This document shows positions 1 to 11,100 of a DNA stretch of 64,000 nt, piece by piece. The notes under the pieces were generated by a model that had not been told where the DNA came from, did not search any database, and saw only the letters and a program-made list of their open reading frames with translations. Location: positions 744,001-808,000 of the forward strand of contig JAPFFF010000017.1 in NCBI GenBank assembly GCA_039105265.1. The letters are read 5' to 3'. Position 1 is the stretch's first letter; the number at the start of each line of letters is the position of its first letter. This stretch comes from Tritrichomonas musculus. Taxonomy: Eukaryota > Parabasalia > Tritrichomonadida > Tritrichomonadidae. The position numbers and the translations under genes are program-made.

Positions 1-2142
1 TTTTAGTAATTCTTCAGTAGTTATTGATGATGATATTATTTTTGGTGTTCCTTTAGCTATACCTGGCATAAAATACATTGCACTAGGATATAATGAAACA
101 GCATCAAAATCTTGTATTCTATCTTCTATATATTGCTTTTCATTATTAGCTGTCATAGTTCTTCCACCATTAACACATCTTAAGATAAAGCTTTGTGGTT
201 TTCCGCTTAATTGATAACACTCATCAAAACAACCAAATCTAAAAGCATAATAATAACCAATAGCACTAATAGAGATAAAGTTATGAACATTAGGCATATC
301 TGTCTTCGTTTGTTTAAATACTTCAACCAAATCTCTATTAAATTTCTCTACTCCTTTCATTAATACAATACAATCAAGCTTACAATAATATATAGCGTAC
401 TTCATTATATCTATTTTCATGTTATCATATGCACCACAAGCTTTAGCATTATTTATTAGTTGTTTCCAATTTTCTTTAATTTGTTTAAATTCCATTTTAT
501 CCTGATTCTCTAAATAATATTGTAATTGAAATTCAAGTACACTTACATATTGTCTTTTTATATTCTTTTCTGTATATATCTTATAAGCCATTACCTCTTT
601 ATGAACATTTAGTTGAAACATTTTACCAAATGAAGCTAAAGCAGCAGGTATAATGGAATAGCTATTTCTAAATGTTAATCTCTTCTCTATTACTGTCATT
701 TTTATCATCTTCTTTGTTCGTTTATCATTAGCTTCAATTTCTTTATACTTAGTCATCACTATTTGTAGTATTGTACCATTTCTCTCTGTTAGCTGTACAT
801 CCCATCCTGGTGTATTAATAAAGAAACAAGCATCATATTTCAGGTTATGAAAGTAAGTTAATGAATTGTTTTCTAATGAGTTTAATAATCTATCTGAGAT
901 ATTAGGACCATCAAATATCATTTTATGTATTAATTCTTTTGTTCTGTATACAGTGATATTAAGATAAGGTCTATGAGGTGAGACAGTAGTATCAGTTTCA
1001 AAATCTGAATAATATATCTTAGTCCATTCTCTCTCCTTTTTCATTTCTGACGATGAATCTATTAATTTCGTACATAAATCATGATCATAGTTAAGGTCAG
1101 TAAAATCATTTAAATTATTATTATACTCATTTGTTGCTAATATATTCATTTCACAACTCTTTATCTCTCTAAATCTTCCTTCTTTAAATAGTTTGCGAAA
1201 TATTGTCATAGGTTTCATTCCATTTAATGGTTTATATATCATATAATGATTCTTGTATAATAATAAGTCTACAGTTCTATTAAAATCTTTTGCCCATTCT
1301 TTCTTTCTTGTATCTATCTTTATTTGTTGTTGATGTTTAATATCATATTGCTCTTCTATACGCCTAACAATAAAATGACATTTGAAGTATTTTGATATCT
1401 CATATATCAGGTTATTAGGGACTAAACGTGTTTTGACCATATACCTTAAATGATTGATTTCATCTTCTGTAAATACATTTGATTGAATACAAGCATATAC
1501 TAAACAATTATCTTTATAGTTCTTTTTATCTATGGTCTTAAATATTTGATATTGAGTTAAATCTAAATCAGAGAGATTGATATAAGGAAAGAATCCACCT
1601 TCAGGGTTTTCTCTATAATCTTCATCTATCTCTATTTCTTCTTCGTATAACTGTCCTTTATTATCTTGTTTATCGACTGCAAATGTTGTTTTTCTTCCAT
1701 TCCTTTTATTATGAATGAAGAGTAATTGATATTTAGATGGAATAAATGAATTGCCTATATAAGGGTTATTATCAGAACAATCATAATTTAAATCTATTGT
1801 ACCTGCTATGTGTCCTATAGTTGAATCTATCTTTTTCTCTTTCGATAAAGTAAACCATTTATATTGTTCTCCGTCTAATGATTCACTTTTAACTACAACC
1901 TTCTTTTTATTATTCTTCTGTAAATGTCTTAATGTTTCTGTAAATGCTAATCTCTTATCTTCATCTTCTCCTATATCTATCTCAAATGATATCTCTTTAT
2001 TAGCTTTTGACATAAACTCTCGTAAATATTTCTTGAACTTAGCTTTATCTTTCACGTCCTTTATTCTTTGTTTGTATTCTTTTCTAGCTTCTGTTTTTGC
2101 AGCTGAATAAAGGTCAACTGAAATGTCAAACAAATAACTCAT
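1..2142 (-). CDS. Maverick A DNA polymerase B (partial, runs off the left edge)
   Basis: Reverse-strand reading from ATG at 2142 stays open to position 1, about 714 codons. It gives the family-B polymerase features of Mavericks: exonuclease motif YSDFETD (about 1010), Exo II FHNLKYDACFF (about 850) and polymerase motif A DAVSLYPSAMY (about 90). Motifs B and C would lie beyond the window. An N-terminal segment reads KDNCLVYACIQS, also present in element B's polB. In the family this enzyme replicates the element by protein priming; that is known biology, not visible here. Orientation is opposite to B's polB. The frame looks whole where visible. The next gene (2200-2955) is on the same strand 57 bp upstream. 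Confidence 0.9.
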   Translation of the reverse strand, partial: MSYLFDISVDLYSAAKTEARKEYKQRIKDVKDKAKFKKYLREFMSKANKEISFEIDIGEDEDKRLAFTETLRHLQKNNKKKVVVKSESLDGEQYKWFTLSKEKKIDSTIGHIAGTIDLNYDCSDNNPYIGNSFIPSKYQLLFIHNKRNGRKTTFAVDKQDNKGQLYEEEIEIDEDYRENPEGGFFPYINLSDLDLTQYQIFKTIDKKNYKDNCLVYACIQSNVFTEDEINHLRYMVKTRLVPNNLIYEISKYFKCHFIVRRIEEQYDIKHQQQIKIDTRKKEWAKDFNRTVDLLLYKNHYMIYKPLNGMKPMTIFRKLFKEGRFREIKSCEMNILATNEYNNNLNDFTDLNYDHDLCTKLIDSSSEMKKEREWTKIYYSDFETDTTVSPHRPYLNITVYRTKELIHKMIFDGPNISDRLLNSLENNSLTYFHNLKYDACFFINTPGWDVQLTERNGTILQIVMTKYKEIEANDKRTKKMIKMTVIEKRLTFRNSYSIIPAALASFGKMFQLNVHKEVMAYKIYTEKNIKRQYVSVLEFQLQYYLENQDKMEFKQIKENWKQLINNAKACGAYDNMKIDIMKYAIYYCKLDCIVLMKGVEKFNRDLVEVFKQTKTDMPNVHNFISISAIGYYYAFRFGCFDECYQLSGKPQSFILRCVNGGRTMTANNEKQYIEDRIQDFDAVSLYPSAMYFMPGIAKGTPKIISSSITTEELLK

Positions 2143-2199
2143 TTTCTAGAAAATAAAAATAATAAAATATCACGCTAAAATAATTATATTTATATTTTT

Positions 2200-2955
2200 T
2201 TATTTTGTTAATACGTCATATACATCAGCATTTGTACTTGGTTTTATTTTTAATGTTATAAATAATGGAGACTTAAGTATAACAGGTTGAAACATAAAAT
2301 CAACTAATCTCATTTCAAGATATTTTAATGAATCTGTATTTACTTTTATTTTTATTGGTTTAGCCATATCATATGATACTATTAAAGCTTCTTGATCTAA
2401 TATCATTGTATCTATGTTTGCTATAATACTAGGAGTATATTCTTGATCTCCTATTGTAGAATGTGCTGCTATACCTTGTAATGAAACCAAATATAATTTA
2501 TTAGCAAAATCTAATATAGGTAGATCAGGTACTTTACATTCAATACCATTAGTAAATACATAACCTTTTTTAGTATTAAATAAACCAGTAATCAGTTTTG
2601 CTCTATGACTTCCTTCTTTGAAAGATATAGATTGATTAGGTTTTAATGATATTGTTCTGTTGTTGATGTTCTTGAACTCAATAATCTTTGCATTAGCATC
2701 ACCTATTTTTTGATTAGAGTTCAAATAATTTACTAAATACGAATATGAATAATTATACATCTCCTCAAATTTTATTAATATTTCTCCATTTTTTGTTTCA
2801 AATATTAGATAATCATCTTCTGTTGTCATTAGAATATTGGCTTTAGTATTAATAGATGAAACATAGTATTTAACAAATTCACATTTCCATGGTATATCGA
2901 TATTTAGTCTTACTGTATTATAATTTTCAGGTTTACTTTGAATTGAATACAACAT
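2200..2955 (-). CDS. Beta-rich Maverick protein, possible jelly-roll, element A
   Basis: 251 residues, with no family recognised by name. The clear relative is the 236-residue gene at 34987-35697 in element B. Both share NxDIPWKC(E/K)(F/Y)VKYYVSS near the start, LYLVSLQG in the middle and KSPLFIT(L/I)KIKPS at the end. The sequence is rich in short alternating hydrophobic strands with no membrane segment, which would fit a jelly-roll or another beta-sandwich virion protein; this is inference. In both elements it lies head-to-head with the first fibre-like gene (20 bp here), so the two probably share a divergent promoter region and may work together, for example as a vertex or fibre-base protein. 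Confidence 0.7.
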   Translation of the reverse strand: MLYSIQSKPENYNTVRLNIDIPWKCEFVKYYVSSINTKANILMTTEDDYLIFETKNGEILIKFEEMYNYSYSYLVNYLNSNQKIGDANAKIIEFKNINNRTISLKPNQSISFKEGSHRAKLITGLFNTKKGYVFTNGIECKVPDLPILDFANKLYLVSLQGIAAHSTIGDQEYTPSIIANIDTMILDQEALIVSYDMAKPIKIKVNTDSLKYLEMRLVDFMFQPVILKSPLFITLKIKPSTNADVYDVLTK

Positions 2956-2974
2956 TATTTAATTTCAAAATAAA

Positions 2975-5900
2975 ATGTCATTGGTACTATATTCATGTAA
3001 AAGCAAAGTAGCATCAAAACTCAAATCTAATGATATTGAGATAAATATTGATGAAGATGAACTAAGTATAAAAAATACTATTAATCCTGATGAAATGGTA
3101 CACTTTAATTGTTTATATAATAAAGCAGAGATAGATGAAAAATTAGTTGGTGATTATCTAGAGAAACATGGAGGATTAGAGTCATTTGGAACACTTAATA
3201 TAATGGCAGGAAAAGGTATTTATACTTGGAATACTGATGGTACATTAACACCAAAAATACAATATTGTGCTAGTCTTAATAAACTATATGAAAGACTACA
3301 AGATAGTGCAACAAATTTACAAGTATTTTTAACTAAAATGAGAGAGGATGTAGATTCCGGTATTGCACCTGGTGCTATATTAAACTATTTTACGGGTGAA
3401 ATAAATGATAAAGAAATAATAACAGAATCATTTGATGTTAGTACACACAAGAAGTTAATAGAAGCGCTTACACAGAATAATCTAGGTATGCTAAATGTAA
3501 TGAACTTAATGATTAAAAATATAGATGATGCACCTAGTATTGATTGGTCTAAACTATCTGATTTAAAAATAATTGTCGAACATATAGATAAAACTACTCA
3601 AGCAATAACTTATAAAACAGATGACAAGAAACCAGAAAGTATGGAAGCTATAATACAAGATATAAGTACAAGTAATGAAAATATATCTAAATGGATAACA
3701 AATAATACTGTTAATTTTACTGAAATAGAACCTGTTAAATATGTAAATGAAACTACTAATGAAACTACTAATGAGACTATCTATGATATCAATGAGACAA
3801 AGATAAATAACATGAAAGACTTTGTTAATAAAACAAATACAACAGCTGCTAATATAACTAAATGGATAGATGCGCTAAATGATCAAACTATATCTTATGA
3901 AACACTCTTGAACTTAACAGGTGGGAATATATCAATGTGCTTAATTAATAAAACAACTGGTGAACCAGAAATACATGAGGTTAAAATAGAAATTGATGAA
4001 ACACCTGAGCCAACTCCAGACCCTACACCTACACCTACTCCAACTGAACCACCAAAAGAGTTAGTTAACAAAGAAGATATGGTTTATGTAATTCCTCCTA
4101 TTGATGAATTAAAGAAACTCGAAGAATATACGATTCCAAAAATTATAGAACCAGAAGTACTCAAATTAACAGTATCTAAGTATTGGTTATATAGTAAAAA
4201 GACAATAGGATGGATAAAAGACTTATTGTATAATATCATTTCAACTACCCTATCTCTTGCTAAACAGCCTATTAAATTAACTTATAAAACAATTGCTTTT
4301 GCGACAAAAGAATTTATGAAGATTATATATAACTTATTTTATTTTATCTGGTATGGTATTGATAGTATTGTGGATATTGCATATGAAGCTGTTAAAGATA
4401 ATGAAAAAGTGGGGGTAATCTTTTATATTGGAGGAGAAGATGCAGATGCTGACTTTAAGGATGTAGATTTGCATCAGGTCATTGATGAGATAAAAGAATT
4501 GACACCAAGACTTAATAACAAAATTGATGAATTAAAGAATGAAGGAATTCGAATGATTAAAATAGCATATAGCTCATTTACATTATTTTGGAGCAACTTA
4601 TGGCACTTCATAGTTGATTTTATCATGAACTACCCAAATTTAGTTAATAATATTATACAGATAGGCGGAAATTGGATAGATGCTCAATTTTGGCAATATA
4701 TAGGAGGTTATTCTGATTTAATTCTGTATGTTTATGTAATACTTGTATATGCAATAGCTGGGGGTTTAGGAGTTGGGGCATTTTGTTTATGTGTAATTCT
4801 AATAGCTGCCCTTTTCGAACCAATAGGAAGAGGTGCCCAATGGATTTTAAATAAGATTACACGACATCCTCCTGTTCCTCATGCTCGTACACTTGAAGTT
4901 GATGATAATGACGTTGTTAATACTGATGATGAAAATAGCTTTGATATTGTTGACCCTGATGGAAATAAAATTGTAATTGAGATTGATGATGATATATTAG
5001 AAGTATTTCGAAATCAATATAACTCATTGGTCTCCAAATATCAAGCAATCTATGATGTTGTTCCCTCTACTTCATCAACTGACTCCAAGTATTTTACCTT
5101 GAAGGAATCAGACCAGTTATATTTATATAGACCATCTCAGGTATATGAAGAATCCAATTATTATTGTATGAGATGGGATATAGATAAAGATTATGACATA
5201 CCACTAAATTTAGTATTTAGATTCAAAGACTATCTATTTGGTCATAACTGGGAATTAACATGGGATGGTAAAAATTGGACAGGAAATAATTGTCAAAACA
5301 TGTGTACAGAAAAGATATCATACATGAACACAAATGACGGTGCGCCTGCTTTAACAATCAAACATAACGAAAGAATAGGGAGATGGATAAAAGGAACAAT
5401 AAAGGAAGATTTAACAGATGATGATAATTATGCTCATATACTAAAAGATTATCTTACAAATTGGAGAGTAGTTAAGAAAGATGGAACCATATTAAGTGAA
5501 GGAATAACTGCAACATTTGATTCAAGTAGTTCAGGGACATTCACACAAGATGGATATAAATATGAACAAGCTAGAATGTATGTTGATGCACCAAGTGGAT
5601 TAAATGCAGATGATGGATTATATGTTTATGCTGACCTAAATATTAATGGAAATATAACTGAATTAAAATGGGATTGTCATCCTACTCATTGTATTAATTC
5701 AGGTGTTATGCATACTTATGGTTCAAATCCATGTCTAGAATCATTTAATTATCAACGAGAAAAAAGGCATTCCATTAAAATCATTGAAGGATTTAATCAT
5801 AAGAACATTCGAATATATATAGAGAAAGAATTCTTTGAATTTGATGTAAAAGTTAATCCATTCGATATAATTATTCAACAACAATTTTATGAAGTAGAGC

Positions 5901-8116
5901 CAGACCCAAGAAAATGCACTACCATATCGACAGATTATAATATTTATTCATCAAAGATTATATGGGCTGATAATATCATGACTATGCGTCGAGACTTAAA
6001 TGTTGTTGGTGGAATCACAGATATATTAGCCTATGATTATGCTATATTGAAACAGACAGTTGATAATCTAGTTGAACAAATGAGAATTCAAGCCATGTAT
6101 AATGAATATACTGATAGTATTAAACAAGGTGTAGCTGTTGCAAATAGTATATTAAATATTTTAGCTTCAACGGTTTGTATTGCAAGTGCCCTTTCAACAT
6201 TAAATATGTCCAATAACTCTGTAACTATTAATACATATCAAACAACACCATTTCCTGCTGGACCTGGAAGTGGAGGAGGAGGAGGTGGAGGTGGATATCC
6301 AGGTGATGGAGGTAGTGGATTTCAAGGTAAGTTTTTGGTGAATGTTGATTTGAAGGCTGATAAGATGACTATGGAAAGATTTTTACCAACTACAACAACT
6401 GTTCAAAATCCTATTGCAGGAGCTATAGGAACCTTTTCAGCAACACAGGTTGTCCTTTCGACAACACATGCTTTAACTCAGTTAGGAAATGCTATTGCTA
6501 CACTTGGTTCTAATGTCTTACGCTTCTTTAGGAATAGACCAGATACAAATGGAACTGAAACATTAAATATTAATTCATCCTCGATTACAATAACTGATAA
6601 TGATAATGATAATACAACAAATACTATCACAACTACTGAGCAATCATTAGTGAGAACCCATAGAGAAGTTCAGCCACAAGTCCTTACAGATGAAACAGAT
6701 GAGATTCGAACAGATATTACTGTACCACAAACTACAATGACAAATACAGCTTCAACTACGATTGCACTTAGGAATCAAGTTCCTGTTATCAATATATCTG
6801 GAATCCAGTATACCTTAGAAGATATTGCAGATATGACAAGAGCAGAACGAAATGCATTAGTTGCTAGTCATCCTGATATATTACGTATCCAATATCATGG
6901 AAGAGAGTTTTTTAATGTGTATGATTTGTTTTATAATAACCAACTCATTATCCATAATAATGTGTTTCAACGAAGAACTCTAATAAGACCAGCTGATATT
7001 GAGATGACAGATAGAATACATAGAGCTACTGATAATAATTGGTCAATAGAATGGGATGGAACAACATACACAGCGAGAGATATTGAACAATTATCTATGC
7101 AAGATAGATTAAATTTACCATTTGTACAAAATGGAGATATTGGATTAGAACCTTACTTGAATGAGCAAACAATGGAAGCTTGGATAAATATTATTGATCA
7201 TAGAGGAGAGATGATTGATCCAATTGTTGCTACTATTGATTATTCAGCTCCAACAACAGCAAATATTAGTGGAGGTCAAGTACGATTTGTTGGAATAAAT
7301 TCACAAATTACTGTAAATGCAAATGGAGTTAGATATCAACATTATGACCTTGTTGCAACAACAGATACTTGGACTGTACCAGGAACAACACCATCAATAA
7401 CAGCAAGAATGATAGAACAAATGAGTGATGAACAAAGAGGAGAACTAATGGATAATATTTATTCTCATGGTAATCTTTTAGCTTTTAATGACACATTAGA
7501 TGAAACAACTGGTGAAGAAATAACACAAGTATTATATAATGGAAATGTAGTTGCTACAATAGATAGAAGAAGACTACATGTAATTAATATTGTGAATGGA
7601 GTGATAGAAATGTACCAACAAGATGGTGTTATAAGTGCAACTACCCAGGTTATTATGGGAGCAGTAGGTTATGTTGCTAGAAGGTTCTTACATGGTCAAT
7701 GGCAATTTGTTAGACATCACCCTGGTGATGCAGCAGCTATAGCAGGAGTAGCAGCAGAAGCATATGTAGCAAATAGAATAGGATTATTTAATATTCCAAG
7801 TTGGTTCCGTCGTAATAATAACCCAGAAACTTTGGCTGTTGAAAATGAAAATGAAGATGAAGATGTATTAGAAAAGATTCTTGATTGGGCTTATCATGAT
7901 GAAACTGATGATGAACCTGAACTTGAAATAACAATGGAGAATGCTGATAAGATGATGGTTTCATTTGATGTTTGTCTTAATATAGCTAAGACATATCGTG
8001 ATTCATTAAAAGGTACAATTGCGTTTTTATGTGAAAAGATAAAAGAATTAGAAAGCAAGACATCATTAGAAAGTAGAATCGCAGCACTAGAAAAGAAATG
8101 TGCTAATATAGAGTAA
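2975..8116 (+). CDS. Giant fibre-like protein 1, element A
   Basis: 1713 residues, open throughout. In order: an N-terminal module (residues 1-75, with FNCLYNKAEIDE) shared with B's fibre 1; Asn/Thr-rich NETTNET repeats (about 255); a Pro-Thr stalk (about 343-360); a strongly hydrophobic stretch (about 580-615) that could span a membrane; the module YEVEPDPRKCTT followed by ADNIMTMRRDLNVV (about 970-1010) found in every fibre gene here; a poly-Gly linker (about 1098); three GxxYTxxDIxxM-type repeats (about 1270-1490); the tail motif TYRDSLKG (about 1675) and a closing coiled coil. A structural, fibre-like or surface role is inferred from this modular layout. Start chosen at the ATG after a TCAAAA initiator-like sequence. 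Confidence 0.75.
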   Translation: MSLVLYSCKSKVASKLKSNDIEINIDEDELSIKNTINPDEMVHFNCLYNKAEIDEKLVGDYLEKHGGLESFGTLNIMAGKGIYTWNTDGTLTPKIQYCASLNKLYERLQDSATNLQVFLTKMREDVDSGIAPGAILNYFTGEINDKEIITESFDVSTHKKLIEALTQNNLGMLNVMNLMIKNIDDAPSIDWSKLSDLKIIVEHIDKTTQAITYKTDDKKPESMEAIIQDISTSNENISKWITNNTVNFTEIEPVKYVNETTNETTNETIYDINETKINNMKDFVNKTNTTAANITKWIDALNDQTISYETLLNLTGGNISMCLINKTTGEPEIHEVKIEIDETPEPTPDPTPTPTPTEPPKELVNKEDMVYVIPPIDELKKLEEYTIPKIIEPEVLKLTVSKYWLYSKKTIGWIKDLLYNIISTTLSLAKQPIKLTYKTIAFATKEFMKIIYNLFYFIWYGIDSIVDIAYEAVKDNEKVGVIFYIGGEDADADFKDVDLHQVIDEIKELTPRLNNKIDELKNEGIRMIKIAYSSFTLFWSNLWHFIVDFIMNYPNLVNNIIQIGGNWIDAQFWQYIGGYSDLILYVYVILVYAIAGGLGVGAFCLCVILIAALFEPIGRGAQWILNKITRHPPVPHARTLEVDDNDVVNTDDENSFDIVDPDGNKIVIEIDDDILEVFRNQYNSLVSKYQAIYDVVPSTSSTDSKYFTLKESDQLYLYRPSQVYEESNYYCMRWDIDKDYDIPLNLVFRFKDYLFGHNWELTWDGKNWTGNNCQNMCTEKISYMNTNDGAPALTIKHNERIGRWIKGTIKEDLTDDDNYAHILKDYLTNWRVVKKDGTILSEGITATFDSSSSGTFTQDGYKYEQARMYVDAPSGLNADDGLYVYADLNINGNITELKWDCHPTHCINSGVMHTYGSNPCLESFNYQREKRHSIKIIEGFNHKNIRIYIEKEFFEFDVKVNPFDIIIQQQFYEVEPDPRKCTTISTDYNIYSSKIIWADNIMTMRRDLNVVGGITDILAYDYAILKQTVDNLVEQMRIQAMYNEYTDSIKQGVAVANSILNILASTVCIASALSTLNMSNNSVTINTYQTTPFPAGPGSGGGGGGGGYPGDGGSGFQGKFLVNVDLKADKMTMERFLPTTTTVQNPIAGAIGTFSATQVVLSTTHALTQLGNAIATLGSNVLRFFRNRPDTNGTETLNINSSSITITDNDNDNTTNTITTTEQSLVRTHREVQPQVLTDETDEIRTDITVPQTTMTNTASTTIALRNQVPVINISGIQYTLEDIADMTRAERNALVASHPDILRIQYHGREFFNVYDLFYNNQLIIHNNVFQRRTLIRPADIEMTDRIHRATDNNWSIEWDGTTYTARDIEQLSMQDRLNLPFVQNGDIGLEPYLNEQTMEAWINIIDHRGEMIDPIVATIDYSAPTTANISGGQVRFVGINSQITVNANGVRYQHYDLVATTDTWTVPGTTPSITARMIEQMSDEQRGELMDNIYSHGNLLAFNDTLDETTGEEITQVLYNGNVVATIDRRRLHVINIVNGVIEMYQQDGVISATTQVIMGAVGYVARRFLHGQWQFVRHHPGDAAAIAGVAAEAYVANRIGLFNIPSWFRRNNNPETLAVENENEDEDVLEKILDWAYHDETDDEPELEITMENADKMMVSFDVCLNIAKTYRDSLKGTIAFLCEKIKELESKTSLESRIAALEKKCANIE

Positions 8117-8127
8117 ATGATGTAGTT

Positions 8128-8145
8128 AATTTTTTTTGGATCAAA
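8128..8145 (+). promoter_or_regulatory. T-tract and TCA initiator-like sequence before fibre 2
   Basis: A run of T residues is followed by GGATCAAAATG, leaving the TCA only a few bases from the start codon. Similar T-tract plus TCA arrangements precede the genes at 21687, 25769 and 27937. They resemble the trichomonad initiator (TCA with short 5' leader), an established type of promoter in that group. The assignment is by pattern only. Confidence 0.35.
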
Positions 8146-11100
8146 ATGAATGATACTACGACTAGTTTCATAGGTGACATACAATTCAAAGTAGGAGATA
8201 TAACTAGAAAAGCAAGTGAATTATTAACTCTGAGTGATTTGGATGGATATGTACAAACCGGACATTTATTTAATGAAGTAGAAGGTTATCCCAAATATTA
8301 TGTAAAACATGGAGATATTAATGTATATGAACCAACTTCAACAGATTCTATCCTAGATCCAGTCATTATAATGAAGATAACTTTACCATCAACACTTAAG
8401 AGTAAATTACTGGAATCAACAACAAAAGTTAATGTATTCAAGATCCATATGCGAAATCTATTAATAATGGATTGGCTTGGTAATGTATTAAATGATTTTA
8501 TAGTATCTGTTGAAAATGGAAAATTTGTTTGTCCTGAACTCACTCATAATAAGGCTCGTGATTGCTATACTTATTCTACTCGTAATCGTGATGATCCTGA
8601 AATAATGTTTGATAAAGATCTTAATATCGAACCATATACATGTTATTTAAACGGTGATATCACTATACATAATCTATTAAACGAAAACTCTTTAGTATCT
8701 CAAACTCCTGTTATCAAATGTAATGTAATAGATGCTGAAAACGCTTTATCATTACAGAAATCTGATGTCTATTACTTTTATCGTCCAACTGTTATTGATT
8801 ATGATGCTCATGTAAAGTATATGGATAATGAATTAGAATATGAATGTGAATGTTATAGAATGGTGTATAAGATACCAGATACGTATGAAATCCCTAATAA
8901 TCTTACATTTAAATTTACTGAATATTGTTTTGGAAATAAATGGGCTTTAACATGGAATGGTTCTAATTGGATTGGTGATAGTATGCAAGGTAGATTTCAG
9001 AGTAAAATCATAGCAAAATGTAAAACACGAGATCCAGAGAAAGATGGATACGGAGCTACTGGTTGTATGGTAGCTGTTAAACGTGATACATTAAATAGTA
9101 GAGCAATTCCTGAAGACAATAATGGTTTAGCATATTCGTTAATGAATCAATGTTCAAAAATTGGTAAATATGAGACAATGATCCAATTTCATGATGGTAG
9201 TATAGTTAAAGGGTCAGATTATGAGCTTGTCATTGGATTTAGTAGCGTACTTCATGGAGCTAAAATGGATGGTTATGACCTTGTTTCTATGGGATGTAAT
9301 TATAAAAACTATTCAACATCTAAACTTAAAGTAGATGATATAGAATTATTATATCTGGATCTTACTCTTCCTGGTCAAGAACACGGTATGAGATTATCAT
9401 TTACAGTTGGTGAAGTACATCGTAATGGAGATGTTTACAATAGAGGGTATGTAGACCTAAAAGGAGCATTAGATACTATAGAGAGAGTGAATTATGTATG
9501 GAGCATGACACCAAAATACAAACCAACTAATGCTAGTGGTGAAGCGTATAGTAATCGTGATATTGTACTCTATTTACGTCATGACTATACAGATCCGATA
9601 GATGAAGTTAATTGGGATTCATCAACAAATGCTTTTGCTTATATCATTAATCAACAATTTTATGAAGTATCGCCAAATCCTAATGCTGCTACTACATTAT
9701 ATACAGACTTCAATATCACTTCTTCTAAGATTATTACAGCAGATAACATTACTACTATGAGATCTGATCTTAATCTTGTAACTAATAATGTTGATGTAGT
9801 ATCGTATGATGTTAAAGAAGTAAAGAGTAAGGTAGATGCTCTTGGTTCACAAATGACAGAACAACAAGCTAAGACCAAGTATTTAGAGAAAGAAGTGGAT
9901 AAGATAGATATGAAAGCTAATGTTGGTATTGCTTTAGGTGCTGTTGGTTGTGTATTAGGTGCTACAGGAATAGGTGTTGCTGGAAAAGCATTATCATTTG
10001 CTCGTGCAGGTAGAGAGTTAATCAATACTGTAACTAAAGTGTCTGATGTAGGTGCTGATGTTGTAGAAGATATAGCTGGTAAACTAACTGGTGAATTGCC
10101 AGATATTGGCGCTGATCCTTTCTTTGGAGATATGATTTCTATTCCAATTCAGAGATCATTATTAAGATCAATAGCAACAACAACAGACAAAGATAAATTA
10201 AATGCAATAATAGAATGGTGTGATAAGGAGTATGTACCTGTTAATGAAATAAACTTTACTGATGAACTTGATGATCCGTCCAAAGTTGCTATGACATTAA
10301 CATCAACAATAGATATGTGTAATCGATTCCGTCATACGATGAAACCAATGATAAAAACATTAGCAACTACTGTAGAGAAGAGTGTGTCATCAACAGATTT
10401 GGTTAGAGATGACATAATAGATGTTGTTGGTAAATATGTCAATGGCGAGGTTCATTTGGAAGCAGAAGATGTTATCACAGATGGAATAATCAAAGCACGA
10501 TTTTTGGTGCAAAAAGTTAGTGAATACAATGATGTAGATTATGAAGAGAATATAGTTACTATTAATATTACTGGTGGAACAATTAATTACCAAGGAACAA
10601 CAGATTTTCCTAGCTGCGTAATGAATGACAAAACATTTGTTATATCAAACCCAAATAAACATAGAGTTGGTGGAATACAGATTAAAGAAAATACGACAAA
10701 AAGAAGAATGGAATTTACTACAAATGATTTAGCATATACTTGTGATATAAATGCTTTACATAAGAAGATAGATACATTAAATGAGCAGATAGAAAAGAAT
10801 GATACAGCTCTAGCTACGACTTTAAATGAATTCCCAACTGTTGATGAAGTAAATGAAGCATTAGATGAATTAAAAAATAATATGGTTAATATGGATAACC
10901 TGTATACAAAAGAGGAAGCGGATGCAAAATATCGAAGCAAAAATGATTTGATATACAAAGAATCTATTGAAGTGCCATTTGAAAATGTACAAGATAGTTC
11001 AGGAACGTGGGAAGTCAAAATAAAATTGAATAGTGGAACTCGTCTTGTTGGAACAATTTCAAATAACGATGGCTTTGTAAAAGAGTTTGATTATTTGTTT

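Noticed and set aside
1808-2110. 100-residue plus-strand frame opposite element A's polB
   Set aside because: Antisense shadow; the minus strand carries the polymerase.
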